Assembly: GCF_036711975.1 (NCBI RefSeq)
Contig: NC_091973.1
Span: 9,610,001-9,674,000, forward strand
Direction: 5' to 3'
Source of the DNA: Onthophagus taurus
Lineage: Eukaryota > Arthropoda > Insecta > Coleoptera > Scarabaeidae
DNA: 64,000 nucleotides
Of this stretch, positions 10,384 through 21,420 are shown piece by piece (positions within the stretch are counted from its first letter, which is position 1; each line of letters starts with the position of its first letter). The notes beneath the pieces were generated by a model. That model was not told the DNA's origin and searched no databases. It saw nothing but the letters and a program-made list of their open reading frames with translations. A program made the translations under genes and the position numbers.

Positions 10384-12315
10384 TTATAAATACTGAACGT
10401 TAGTTCGTAAAAATAGTATAGCTTCTAAAATGTCATCTTTGAGTGATGCTCTCAGATCAGATTTTATTATTTTCAATGCGGAAAATAACCGTTCCACACT
10501 GACTTGCGGTGGTGGCAAAGCGGTTACAACCCATGCACTATTTTGAACTATTTTGGGATATTTTGGAATAGCTTCTTTTACAGTTAATTTACTATATCTC
10601 TTAAATCTCTCCACCAATGCTAATGCATTTTCAAAATTTTGTTTGAATAATTGTCATTGTCAGATAAATCTGATTTTAAATGAGGTTCACTTCTTTTATT
10701 TTCTTCGTCGTCTAAAAATTGTTCAAAATCATTGGTATTTTCAAGAATTTCAATAATGCTCTGATTTTGTTTTGTTTCTGTAATAGTTTGAGACTCACAT
10801 AACCCAGCAACTTTCTTATCTTCTAAGTTGTTATTAAACATTCTTAATCCAACTGTATAAAAAGATTTTCTACCTCTTATCATCTGTTCCTCTGAAAGTA
10901 ATATTCGATACATAGGATCAATGTATATTGCTGCCAGAAGAATATCGTTATCTAACAGGAGACTTTCTCTGCGAATCATAGAACTTCTAATCCCTTCTGC
11001 TATCGGTCCTTCAATTTTAGAAAGATTAAAAATTAAATTTTTCCACTCCTTTAAAAATACACCTGGAGTTAAATCTGCCGATTGCAATTGTACGGTTACA
11101 ATGTGGGGTTGGCGTAATAATGTTTCCAATTCCATAATTTGGATCCATATCTTCGGTCAACACAATGTCAGGATGAACCAAATCCGATATGAATGGTTTC
11201 AACTCCAAAAAACGTTTAATCATTACAAATGTACTACCCCATCGTGTAAGTTGATCAATAATTGCTCCTTTCCCTGCTTTCCGTTTAAGTAAGCCATCAA
11301 TTTTCGGATTCCGTAATATTACTACAATATTTCGTGTTTTGCCAATCAATTGTGTTGCATGAACCTCTTTTAAACCATCTCTTATTGCGAGCTGTAAAGT
11401 ATGGGCAGCATAGCGCATGTGATTTATTTTGAGTTGACTAGCAAGTGCAATATATTCCGTTTCTAAATCAATTACAATTTCTTCGTCATCAACATTGTCT
11501 TCGTTACTTTTATGATTTTGGAGTGATTCATCTAGATTTAATTTATCAATAGTCGTCTTCATATTGCTAGCGTTATCTGTCACAATACTTAAAATTTGTT
11601 GGAATTTAATATCATATTCACGTAAAACGTCAATTATTCCACGTCCACGAATTGCACGTTAATACCAAAATAGTTTGTCCTTTGTCGAGTGCATGCATCC
11701 ATTAATTATTAATTTTATTATTAATTTTGATTCCAATTTGTTTTTAAGCGATAGTTTTTTAATATTTGCTGCGTTTATTATTAGTGTTCTTATGTTTTCT
11801 CTTCCTAATTGTACATCAAGTTTTTTAGCAATTTCTCTATTTAATTGCAAAAAGGCTGTACTTTCAAAGAATGACAAAGGCACAGAGTTTTGTACAACCA
11901 TGTTGATTATGCATTCTTTGAACGTTTATTGTGTCATTGTTATTATTATTTTGTCACTTTTAAAATATTTGGCTATCGGATATTGAAGAGGACTTCCAGA
12001 TCGTTTTAAAACCTTTGCTTCTTGTATGTTATTTTTGTTTTCATTAATCGCTTTTGATAAGTTGATATGATGACGGTCTATATGGCGTTTTAAATTAAAA
12101 GCTCTTGTAGGAGTATTTTTTGAGTCATTGGTGGTAAACGCGCTTATTTTTGTTCCACAAATAGTCTCACTAGTAGCGCCACTAGCGCCGTCCATAATGC
12201 ATGTCACTTGGAAAATATGATGTTTTTTATCGTCTGTCAATTCGAAATATTTGTATATTTCCGATTTAGCTCTTTCCTTTTGTGACATTTCAACGACTGG
12301 GAAAAAATCATTCAT
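10384..12315 (-). pseudogene. hAT transposase, BED finger to hATC dimerisation domain, broken
   Basis: Reading from 12315 down, the pieces are a BED-type finger region (Cys pair, then HIDRHH; it has a short Ala/Ser/Gly insertion between the cysteines), an RNase H-like core with IVTDNASNMK and the RYAAHTLQLA motif, and a C-terminal hATC domain (PPPQVSVERLFSALKII). The first three open stretches share one frame, interrupted by TAA codons at 11926-11928 and 11659-11661. Two frameshifts follow, near 11140 and 10620. Four lesions make it a recent pseudogene; a related intact copy elsewhere would be needed for mobility. Confidence 0.88.
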
Positions 12316-12446
12316 AACTATAACTTTTTTGCTTTAGACAGAGTGATCCGCGTCCGTTGTTAATGGACAACAGAGCAGCAGTGATCTCTTTATGTATCTA
12401 TCGTCTTTGCCCTTTGGACATACATGCTGTACAAAAAAGTATTTTT

Positions 12447-12849
12447 AATATAGGGTGTTTCAAAACGTGTCGGAAAATAAAGGGTGGGATTTCTTGCCTA
12501 ATTGTAAGAAAAAAAGTTCCCATTAAACATGGTTCCACAAACGCACCCTTTCCGAGATACATGTTTTGAAAGACCTTGTATATTTACTTTTTATAATTTT
12601 GAAAATTTTTATTGTTATTATTTATCATTCAGAAAAGTAAGGAAAAATTAAAAATGAAGATAAATACATGAAACATAATCATTGCTCTGCTAAATAAATA
12701 AACTAAATAAAAATATCATTTTTATGTAAAATTTAATGCTTTTTCAGATGCATAAATTCCACAGACCCTAATTCAGTTTACAAAAAAAAGTACCACCCTT
12801 TACAATCAACAAACGATAAATTTAAACAAATACTTTCTTGAATAACCTG
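12447..12849. repeat. Possible small insertion inside the hAT 5' region
   Basis: The region starts ATAGGGTGTTTCAAAA and ends near TTGAATAACCTGTATCTCC, which form a weak inverted pair. The right end (12838-12890) resembles 33465-33515 (CCTGTATCTCCTAAA.TAGC.ACATTGGTA), so it belongs to a dispersed family. The boundaries are uncertain. Confidence 0.35.
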
Positions 12850-13319
12850 TATCTCCTAAATTAGCGACATTGGTATAAAAGTATCAAGTATATTGGTTAA
12901 GTCGTAATAACATAAAGAATTCACTGTGTCTCTTTATTAGCAAACTTCTGCGTATCGTATAATAAATAATAATGAATAAAATAGTTAATATTAAATACTC
13001 ACATACTTAATATTAGAGGAATAGATTAGATTGGTATCGACAACCAATTAATATGATTAATATGATAACCAATTAATCAGGTAATGGTATTTGAAGAAGT
13101 TCGAAGTTCAAAAGTTGTTAACGGATGCCAAAGAGAGTTCGTTGTTTTTTATAGGTTAGAAATCGGTTAGATGAAGTTTTTTTTAATCCAACAGAGCCGT
13201 GGTTCCCCGGAACCCGGCATGGAACTGTATTATCGAGTCGTTAGTAAATATACGTACCACTGGATGGCGCCCGTTTTACCGTTCAATGTACCGAATTTTG
13301 AATTTTTCCGTTAAATAAA

Positions 13320-13470
13320 AAATTCAGTAAGTCGGAGTCGAATTAACAAGAAATTGAGGAGTCGGAGTCGTATTAAAACAAAAAAAAACCAGGAGTCGGA
13401 GTCGAAGCAAAAAAAAAAAATTAGGAGTCGGATGCGGAGTCGGAGTCGCCGTATTTTTGCGACGACTCCA
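13320..13470. repeat. Right subterminal GGAGTCG repeat array of the hAT element
   Basis: GTCGGAGTCG units recur in this interval between A-rich spacers, mirroring the array at 10083-10215 and adjoining the right terminal repeat. Confidence 0.8.
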
Positions 13471-13486
13471 CACCCCTGCTAAGAAC

Positions 13487-14216
13487 TACTATTAAAAAAG
13501 GAACTATAAACTACAAAAAATAAGTGCTATTAAAAAAGAACTATTAACTTATGAAAACACACTAAAAATAATATAAACCAAGAATAAACACAGGAGGAGC
13601 CGAACTATTGAAAGAAATTAAAACTAACTTTAACCGATGAGAAAATGATTCTATTGGGCCCAAAGAGTTCTCTCTTATTCGGTGTTAAAACTACCCGGAG
13701 GCAAATCTAGTTTTGTGCTAACAAAATCTGAACATAAGTTCTTAATTTTCAAAATAATACCTAAATTAACTACAATATACGGTAAGGCGTTAGCGTTGAA
13801 GACGCTACTTGCCAAGATTACAAGAGAAAATACTAATCAGATTATTCTCTTTTAGGATTTTAAACAAAACAAAATAAGAGTTTGAATAAACTCTTTAAAT
13901 GGAACTTAATTGTTCCAAGAATACAATAAAATAAAAATAAAATAATAAATACCGTGCCGGACTTTATATTTTTTCTAAATGCAGCGTTGTCGAATCCTAT
14001 GGGGGTTACACGGGAAAAACCTTTGTTAAGGGAATCTTGGAATTTCCAAATAATAGCCCCAGAGTAAAAGGTCTACAGGGGGAAAAAAGGATAAATTTTA
14101 AGTTTAAAATTATAAATTTTCGGGAATTAATTTTTTTTTTCAAAACAATTTAATAAAATGTGCTATTAAGTTAAGCCTTACTCCACAGTTCTCATTTTGT
14201 TTATTCGCGACTCTTA
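13487..14216. other. Interval without a recognised gene
   Basis: Sequence between the hAT element and the LINE fragment. No coding pattern was recognised. Confidence 0.4.
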
Positions 14217-14334
14217 TCAGTGCGACTGCCGCTTCGTCGAATATTTTCCACCACTCCGCCGTTTTATCAACGGTTTCGATCGTGGTTTCTGTTGTCGACC
14301 TCTGGTGCTTCTTCTTTCTTCACACTCACTCGCG

Positions 14335-14666
14335 CTATAAGGCGGAACGTCCTCCTTCCGGTAGTGAATCGTTGCCAACGACTCTGCCACTCCACGCACG
14401 TCCTGTCCCTAAGGTTTTCCTGATGGTCCCGAGCGGGATCAAGCCGTATTCGATCGGCAGAATATCATCTCCATATGTCTCTCTTGCCAGCTGATTTTCC
14501 CGCTCGTTTCTAACTGCAGTGCGTAGCAAATCCCACGTCTCCCGTTGGAGTTGGGATGGCCTCCGCATGCTGCTAAGTGCCTGCAGCGACGATTTACTAT
14601 CCGAATAAATCGCCCATCGCCCTAATCGCATGTCCGATACATACCTAACAGCCCTGTTTCGCTTAC
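14335..14666 (-). pseudogene. LINE RNase H fragment
   Basis: The minus-strand frame reads RYVSDMRLGRWAIYSDSKSS, the second-strand and catalytic-Asp region of RNase H domains in I/R1/Jockey-type retrotransposons. Downstream the protein diverges from the expected RNase H end, so the piece is short or rearranged. The Gypsy LTR begins exactly at 14667, so the Gypsy element probably inserted into this LINE. Confidence 0.6.
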
Positions 14667-15373
14667 TGTAACTACTACAACGCCGAATCCGCGTTGTTAG
14701 TAGTTACCTACCGGTATCGATCTCCCTATTGCTCGAATAAGCCACAAAAGATTGTTGGATTCCTCATAGGTTTTCGAAGTAAAACTCAAAGTCTTAACTA
14801 AGTCTTTTTATTTTATTAACACTACAGAATCTTTCACTTAAAATTAGAGATTATGTTTGTTTATTCCTTCGATTCGCGATACGAACTTACATTAATTACT
14901 TTATGTGTTAGAACAAAATTTCTTGTTTGTAGAATTGGTAGAAAACGAGCAGAGTAACGACGATTTAAAATTATTCTGACGACTGTCTTTAGAATTAAAT
15001 CAGAGACGTTAAATAGGGCTACGGAACCCTGGAATTTATCCCTCGAGTGGGGATAACGGCGTCTGCCGCCAGAAGGGCGTGCGTCTTTTACTTATCGAAA
15101 CTCTTAAGAGACCATTAGATGGCCTGAACATAGAAACACTCTAAAAACGGTTCTTAAGGAATTGTCCCTTTTTATGATCCTCATAAATTTGAAACATTAT
15201 TACTACTCTTATTTTCTTAACTATTGAACCTATTTCTAAAACCTTTTAAAATTGGTATTTCCTAACAACTAAACCTACTTAATAGTCTTTAGGGTGGTCC
15301 ATCGACCAGTGCAGCAATCGTCAAGAGTTCACGTGCACAATTAAATTGACACACAATTCGCGGTAATACAACA
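14667..15373 (-). repeat. Gypsy 3' LTR (first Gypsy)
   Basis: Read on the minus strand, a G-rich polypurine tract (15383-15374, CGGGGGAGG) is followed by TGTTGTATTACC, and the unit ends ...GTAGTTACA at 14667. That gives a TGT...ACA repeat of about 707 bp directly after env. The end contains an inverted pair (14668-14683 with 14691-14707, stem of about 16 bp). The matching 5' LTR is not in the window, so length and ends rest on this copy alone. Confidence 0.65.
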
Positions 15374-15437
15374 CCTCCCCCGCAGAAGACGGAATCCACC
15401 GGTTTGTTGACTCGGGATTTCGTAGATGTCCATAGTA

Positions 15438-17176
15438 TCACATCGGTACGGTACTTCTCCTTTCTTTTGGATTCAACCGGATCCTGGGAGCAGTAGCACT
15501 GTATAACGGTGGGTTCAGTTCCACGTGTTCGTTATTAGCTTCATACAATGCCACTTGGTTCGGAGGACTGTGATATTCGATGCTATGATCTGGTCCGAAT
15601 GAACAGTTTACAAAATTCTTTATCATAGGGGGCATTAAAGGTCCATTTCGTGGGTTTCTTGTGAAATAGCAAAATCTTTTCATAAAGTTGAAGAATCCAA
15701 GCCATTTACAAAGATTGAATCCTATTATCATTAGCAACATTAAACCGATTACGGTGATGATCAACGTGAACCAATTAGTGTGCTGAACAATAAATGGTTT
15801 GTTCAGTTGGTTCGTCAGGATTTCGTCGAATTTGTTAAGCTTCTTATTGGCGTATTTGAGTTTCGATAGGTCGATATTGGTAAGTTTGATTGGATCTAGA
15901 CGGATGAGTGCACTAAGATTAATCTTAGTTTCGTAACAACATTCGTCCGCGAGGATATCAGTCGTCGGGACATAATGTTCATAGTTGTTTTTCTTTATTT
16001 CGTTAGTGGTTTCGAGGAGATACACGTCGGTGTAACCTCTACACGTTTTGTCGAGTTCTAAAGTTACCGTTTTTTGTAAGATGACGTCTTGCCCTATCAT
16101 GTGATCTGCGCACATGATAGTTAGCGTCGTGGGGTTTTGTAGAACATATATCCATTCGTTTTGGCCAACTGGTGTCCATGTTTGAATTTCGGCTTTCACG
16201 TTTCGAACTGGACAATCTGTCGTAATTTCCTTGACATGGCTAATTGGACCTCACAGCATGGGATCTCAGTTCTCGTACTGACCGAGATTTTCTCGCAGAT
16301 GAATGAACCACTAAGATATTCCTTACACTTTGTCATGTCTTGCATTAGGTAGTAGTACGTTTTTGGTTGGAACAATAAAAAGTAAGGGTGAGTTGGTTGA
16401 ATGCATGAATAAATTGACAGATTTTTCAGTTGCATTGGTAAGGGAATTAGGTGATACAAATTATACGACATTTTGTTTTTGGACCTTTAAAGCAAAAAAT
16501 AATTAATTTTCTGTCATCAATAATGACATCTAAAGTCATGGTTTTATAGTACAAAAGAGAATTCTGATAATCAGGCTTGCAGGGAAGTTCATATTCTTCT
16601 TTATAATTGCTTAATTCGTCGTGAAGGATTTTTGGGATTATGAGTTTTGGTGATAGAATTCCGTGTTTCGCGAGATTTAGAGAATTTATTTTATTGGCAA
16701 CTTCAGAGTTAAGAGTGCTTATAAAAGCAGATAAGGTGGTGGAATGCTGAAGAATTACAGATTCTAGTTGCAGATTGTTTGTTTTGGAAATAGTATCTTT
16801 AGAAAGGGTCTTAATTTTCTCTATGTTATTGTTAAGATTATTTTCTCTGTCTTTGAGCGATTTAAATGAGCTGTTAAAGTTTCTTATAGTGCTGAAAATA
16901 ATTTGAATGAAGTAGCTTGAACGTGATCTTTTCAGTTTTTAAGGACTAGGCTACAGGTGTTTCGGGACTTCTCGTACTGCGTATGGCAGAAATAAAGGCT
17001 TCGTCGAGGAAGGTAATATTGAAATGAGACAACAGGGTTAATTTCGTGTTGGATACCCTAGCAGCAGCACCTTGATTGGCGTAGAAAATGCCGCTAGTGG
17101 TATTTAATGGCGCGTTGCTATAGAGTGCACTACTTGCTAGATGTAGAAGGAGTGGCAACGTCAAAATGGTCAGCAT
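15438..17176 (-). pseudogene. env: Gypsy (errantivirus-type) envelope gene, broken
   Basis: Starting at 17176 the frame opens with a signal-peptide-like hydrophobic stretch after MLTIL. The middle part, 16930-16470, is open without an ATG and shows helical, coiled-coil-like sequence. At 16471-15438 it continues with a Cys-rich ectodomain, one transmembrane helix (LIITVIGLMLLMIIGF) and a basic, proline-rich cytoplasmic tail. This matches the baculovirus F-like fusion proteins of insect errantiviruses, which insert in the host membrane and mediate fusion. Frame changes near 16940 and 16200 break it. Its start overlaps the end of pol by about 47 bases in another frame, a usual pol/env arrangement. 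Confidence 0.75.
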
Positions 17177-17640
17177 CTGAAAAGAAGGGTTTCAATAGAT
17201 TCAGATGATATCTGAAGTTCTTTTTCCCTGTTGCGACTTCAACGGTTTGATTGGAAAGAAGATTTGTAATTTTATACGGTCCCTTAAAATTGGGGGACAG
17301 TTTATTTGAGAGCTTTGGGTTTATACTTTTGTTTGTAACATAGCACATGTCGCCTAATTTGTAATTAATTTTTTTCGTTTTTCTGTCGTATCGTTCTTTG
17401 CTGATAGTTTTACAGTTTATAATATTCTTCCGAGCTATTTTGAATGAATTGCTCAGCCTGCATTGCAAGGACATGACATAATCGTCGTATGTATAGGAGG
17501 GTTTCGGTTCCTGCAGAAGCGACGATGGGAGATAGGGTTTGCTTCCAAATAGTAATTTGTATGAGCTATAATTTGGGGACTTATGTACAGAAGTATTATA
17601 ACTGAACATCGCAAAGTGGATGTACTCATCCCAATCATTT
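17130..17640 (-). pseudogene. Gypsy integrase, end of core and C-terminal domain
   Basis: From about 17640 the frame reads the end of the integrase core (DWDEYIHFAMFSYNTS, HKSPNYSSYKLLFG) and then the C-terminal domain (KLGDMCYV, FKGPYKITNLL, FRYHLNLLKPF). Upstream, 18020-17700 holds a linker of the RNase H-integrase region with several stops; the catalytic DDE core is mostly deleted. It lies between RNase H and env on the same strand. Confidence 0.8.
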
Positions 17641-18021
17641 TGAGATGGTTTGATATAACCGTATAAAACCGTAATGACCGGAGAGCTTGCTATCCCTATT
17701 TCCCTTTTATTTTTGTTGTCGAAAATGGTGATTGTATTCTTTTTGTGTAGTACCGAATGCGATATAGAAGGTTTGGTTCGGATTCGAAATCTTTATGACA
17801 CTGTTCATGGAAGGTTTGAGATTGTTGATGTCGAAATTAGAAGTTATGTAATCTGTGTAAGGGTTGGCTTCGTCCAGGTCTTATGACCAAAAGATCAATG
17901 CAGGGTCGCGAAGTTTCGCTAGCCGACGGTTGTCTTTATTGAAAATGATTACATCTTGGTTTGTATAATGGAATTTAATGAACTCGCGATATCCGGGTTC
18001 TTGGGGGCATGGTAAGACCTA

Positions 18022-18492
18022 TCAAATTTTGATCGGGGAGAAGATGGGATAGACCGTCGGCGTTGGAATTGGTTTATATTTTATGTCGTATTCGTATTCG
18101 TTCATTCGTAATCGGCAAAGTACGAGTCGAGAAGAGGGATTTTGACAATTAAAAAACCAATGGAGGGGTCTATGGTCGGTGTAGATAGTGAATTTTCGAC
18201 CGTACAAATAAGGTGTGAAATGTTCCATCGAACTTAGGATGGCCAACAATTTCTTTTCGGTGGTTGAATAATTTGCTTCGACGGAATTCAGTGCTCTTGA
18301 ATAATAAGAAATGGGAAGATCTACGTTATTGTGGATCTGCGAAAGGACTCCTCCACCGCTGATATTGGAGGCATCAGTGGTTAAAACGAATTCTCGTGTG
18401 AAATCGGGGTATTGAAGGATTGGTTTTTCGGTCAATTTAGTTTTTAGTGTCTGAAACGCGTCTTCTTGGTCGTTGGACCAGGAGAAGAACAT
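18022..18492 (-). pseudogene. Gypsy RNase H domain
   Basis: Typical RT-RNase H domain: WSNDQEDAFQTLK, LTTDASNISGGGVLSQ with the catalytic Asp, YSTTEKKLLAI with the Glu, and FTIYTDHRPLHW with the next Asp. It is open over 156 residues. It is out of frame with the RT upstream (18587-19500), so frameshifts separate them. Confidence 0.88.
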
Positions 18493-18586
18493 CCTTTTTA
18501 AGGAGTTTGGTAAGTGATTTCGCGATGCTAGAAAACTCTTTTATGAATTTCCGATAATAGCTGACCATACCAAAAAAGGTACGGAT

Positions 18587-19500
18587 TTAGTTAACGTTAC
18601 GCGGTTTCTGTATTGATTTGATCGCGTCGACTTTCGCGGGATTTGGTGGTAGACCTTTATCTGAAATTACGTGACCAAGTTTAAGGTTGTTTGTTCTTAG
18701 ACGTGAAAATACGTTTTTAAGTTTCTTGTTGTGGTCAGAGAGGCAATTACCGTAAATCACAACGTCATCCAGGTAAACGAAACACTGATTATGCGTTAAA
18801 CCAGTATGGACATTGTTCATCAACCTTTGAAAGCTGGGTGCGTTCTTTAACCCGAAAGGCATTCGCAGGTACTCGTAATGACCGTTGGGAGTTGTAAACG
18901 CGGTTTTGGAGCTATCTTTTGGGACCATTGGGATTAGGTGGAACCCGCTCGTCAGGGTCGTGAAATACTGCGCGTGACCTAATTGATCTAAAATATCTTC
19001 GATATGTGGCAAGGGGTAAGCGTTTTCTCGTTTAGTTTGCGGTAATCTATTACGATCCACCACTTCCGTTCGCTGGATGCATCGAGTTTTTTCGGGACGA
19101 CCCAAAGGGGACTAGACCAAGGACCGGTCGAGGGCTTGATGATACGTTGTTTAAGCATTTTATCAATTTGCTTATTAACTTCATTCTTATGAATTTCAGG
19201 ATATCGATAAGTTTTAGCATGGATAGGGACTTCGTCCGAAGTAGGCATACTGTGAGAAATAGCGTTGATAGAAGTGAGTTGGTCATTTGGTAAATGAAAT
19301 ATGTCGTTATACTCATGACAAATAGAACGAATGGAAGTTTCTTCTTCGGAATTTAGATGTTCGAGTCGGAGATTCTTTCCAAAATTTGTACTCGTTGAGT
19401 CCTTGAAATGGTCAGAGGATATCAGGAAATCAGAGGATATTGAAAATACTTGTTTAAATATAGGAGCAGGCTCAATGCTGAGTTCCGGTGTAGGAATCAT
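18587..19500 (-). pseudogene. Gypsy reverse transcriptase
   Basis: Two overlapping frames cover the RT: 19500-18988 (the palm start, WSSPLWVVPKKLDASSERKW, then VIDYRKLNEKT) and 19105-18587 (YFTTLTSGFHLIPM, MPFGLKNAPSFQRLM, the active-site FVYLDDVVIY). A frameshift near 19030 separates them. In the usual FTTLDLASGFH block the catalytic Asp position reads TLTSG, so an active-site residue appears to be lost. The frame stops at 19506, where a TTAA marks the piggyBac end. Confidence 0.85.
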
Positions 19501-19505
19501 TTTTG

Positions 19506-21420
19506 TTAACCCTTGAACCCTTAAAACGTTAATTCTACCCTGGGGTCTGGGACAATTTAAATATTTTTATTTATTCTAATAAGTAATTAAATCAGCAATA
19601 CAAAAAATAGGTTATAATTTTTTAGACAAACATATTTGACATATGGCTTGGGTATGTTGGCCACATAGCGGATTTCGACACGTGCCACATGTGATCTTAG
19701 TTTTCCGGTCCTTTTCGCTGGGACACACAGCGCACCTTTTTTTGGTCATGAGAGCAGGAACCGGTGCTACTACAGGTCGCGACTTTTCCTCGAAAAAGAT
19801 TCCTCCTAATAGAACTTGGAGATGAACTGGGTAGGTAAAGTTCGCCACGTAAAACGTTCCTCCATTTGTGGTGCAATGAGTGCCAAGGTCAGATTTTTTA
19901 AAAACTTGCGTCGCTTGTGATCTGTTTTTGTTGTCATTTTTAGGAGAACATACGAATTAACACCAACTTTTTTTTTATTTTTTGTACCTCTCATAAATCG
20001 TAGGATGAGATTTAGGAATAATGGGGGCTGAAGAAGGATTCATAGATAATAATAAGAAGGGTAATAGATAAGAATAGGAGTTACTTTCTTGCCCCATTCT
20101 TTACAGAATCTTTTCCTGTATGAATCACTAGTTAAAGATGGATTTTCTAAAAGAACTATTGCTATGGCCCGCCATTCAAATGTTGATGTATATTCCAAGA
20201 TTTCTTTGTTTATATCATCGTAAGCTCTAGTTTCTGATATTACAGAGGAGCTATGATCTTTCGCCAACACAAGACGTTTTGGTAGTATGTGTAAAAAGTT
20301 TTTCATGTCTCGAGAGAAAGGGTTTATTCTATGCTTTACCCAGAATCGTAACACTAAGTCTAAAGTCTCTTGATCGTCTCCGCATATGTTCATTGCTTTT
20401 TTCCATACTTTAGAGGTGCTGCCAGTCTCAGATATTTTGATTTCTTTTTCTAGTGCGTCTATTTCATTTTCTATTTCTAGAGTACTGAGATTAGGATAGT
20501 CCATGGTTTTTGAGATAGTTGCCATAATGCTTTTGGTTGAAGGATCTGTTTTTACTGAATTAACACCAACTATATTTAAAAGTTTATAAAAAATTGCCAT
20601 TGGCCATCTCCTTGTCTTCCTGGACACGCTGTACTTATGACACAGTTGATCCATCAAATCGATCTCTAGTATTTTATTTTTAGCATCTGGATCTGCTGTT
20701 GTGTGCATTGTCGATAGCAGAGTAACCACCTTCTTTTGTTTAGATTTCGGAGGACAGTATGACAAAAGACTAAGTGCTCCCGAAAAGGCAAACTTGGCAG
20801 TATTTCGATCAAAGTTTTTTAGCTCTAGTAGAAGAGAAGGAATCTCTCTTTTGTTTTTTCGTAGTGTTCCTGCAATAGTGACTTGTTTATCCAACAATTG
20901 TATGGAGGTGAATCAATTATCACAAGTCAAGTTACGATTCGTGCCATGGATAGGCTCAGTCAATGTCATTGTGTAAAAATGTGCCGACGGAATGTTTCTC
21001 GGAGGGGAGTCCTTGCCTAAATAGACAACAGCTCGAATCATGTAAGCAGTTTTGGAGTCCCATAACATTATTATTTTTATTCCATACTTGTTAGGTTTAC
21101 TTGGAACATACATTTTGAAAACACACCTGCCTCTGAATACCAGTAACATTTCGTCTAACGTACAGCAATCAGACGGGCTATATACATCATTAGAAACGTT
21201 GACGATGTAATCAAAAACGTCTCTTATTGGTGCCAGTCTATCATTCTGTCGGCGTTCTTCTGTCGTGGAACGATCGTCGAATCTCACGCAATTTGTTAGA
21301 AACTCAAATCTGGCTTCAGTCATAGTAGCACGAAAATAAGCAACCCCTGAGTTTTTGTCAAAGGTTCTTTGGTAGTCACATAATTCATATTGAGAACTCC
21401 ATTCTATTAATAAAGCCCAA
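19506..21420 (-). mobile_element. piggyBac element 2, 3' end in Gypsy pol, 5' end fused to Pao env
   Basis: The 3' end is TTAA (19506-19509) followed by CCCTTGAACCCTTAAAACG, a piggyBac-like terminus inside the Gypsy pol. The transposase lies on the minus strand: 21323-20913 with the first Asp (TLDEMLLVFRGRC), then PIHGTNRNLTCDN with the second Asp, a frameshift, 20897-20557 with the LMDQLCHKYSVSRKTRRWP block of the third Asp, and 19953-19612 with the C-terminal cysteine domain (RCAVCPSEKDRKTKITC). The N-terminal part runs on without terminal repeat into the Pao env frame (21407-22159). The body is split by the insert at 19969-20556. Confidence 0.82.
19969..20556 (-). pseudogene. Poly(A)-tailed retrocopy of an unidentified short mRNA inside piggyBac
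   Basis: The 15-mer GAATTAACACCAACT stands on both sides (19954-19968 and 20557-20571). On the minus strand the insert starts right after one copy and ends with an A-rich tail (AAAAAATAAAAAAAA) before the other: target duplication plus poly(A), the mark of LINE-mediated retrocopying. Deleting the insert and one repeat rejoins the piggyBac frame (...LLNIVGVNSYVLLKMTTKT). The cargo has about 31 bases of leader, an ATG at 20525 and one open frame of 161 residues to a TGA at 20040-20042, then about 55 bases before the tail. A second short frame overlaps the stop as ATGA. The protein is mixed-charge, with an N-terminal Glu/Lys-rich helix, no signal peptide or membrane helix, and matches nothing I recognise. 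It could be a host gene, a LINE/SINE product or an integrated RNA-virus message. Confidence 0.75.

Larger units (their letters stand above)
10078..13478 (-). mobile_element. hAT transposon with intact ends and 8-bp target duplication
   Basis: The left end reads CAGGGGTGTGGAGTC and the right end is its inverse (GACTCCACACCCCTG). Immediately outside, CTAAGAAC occurs at 10070-10077 and again at 13479-13486, a perfect 8-bp target-site duplication typical of hAT elements. The unit is 3,401 bp. The transposase is coded on the minus strand at 10384-12315. Both subterminal zones are filled with GGAGTCGGAGTCG-like short repeats, probable transposase-binding sites. The clean duplication suggests fairly recent insertion, although the coding region already has stops and frameshifts. 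Confidence 0.93.

Noticed and set aside
10083..13470. Spaced GGAGTCG repeats resembling a CRISPR array
   Set aside because: Units are short, irregular, split over both ends of a hAT element with an 8-bp target duplication, in a eukaryotic genome. They are subterminal transposon repeats.
14217..14399. Arg-rich 60-residue frame
   Set aside because: Overlaps the LINE fragment in another frame and looks like a composition effect of GC-richer sequence.
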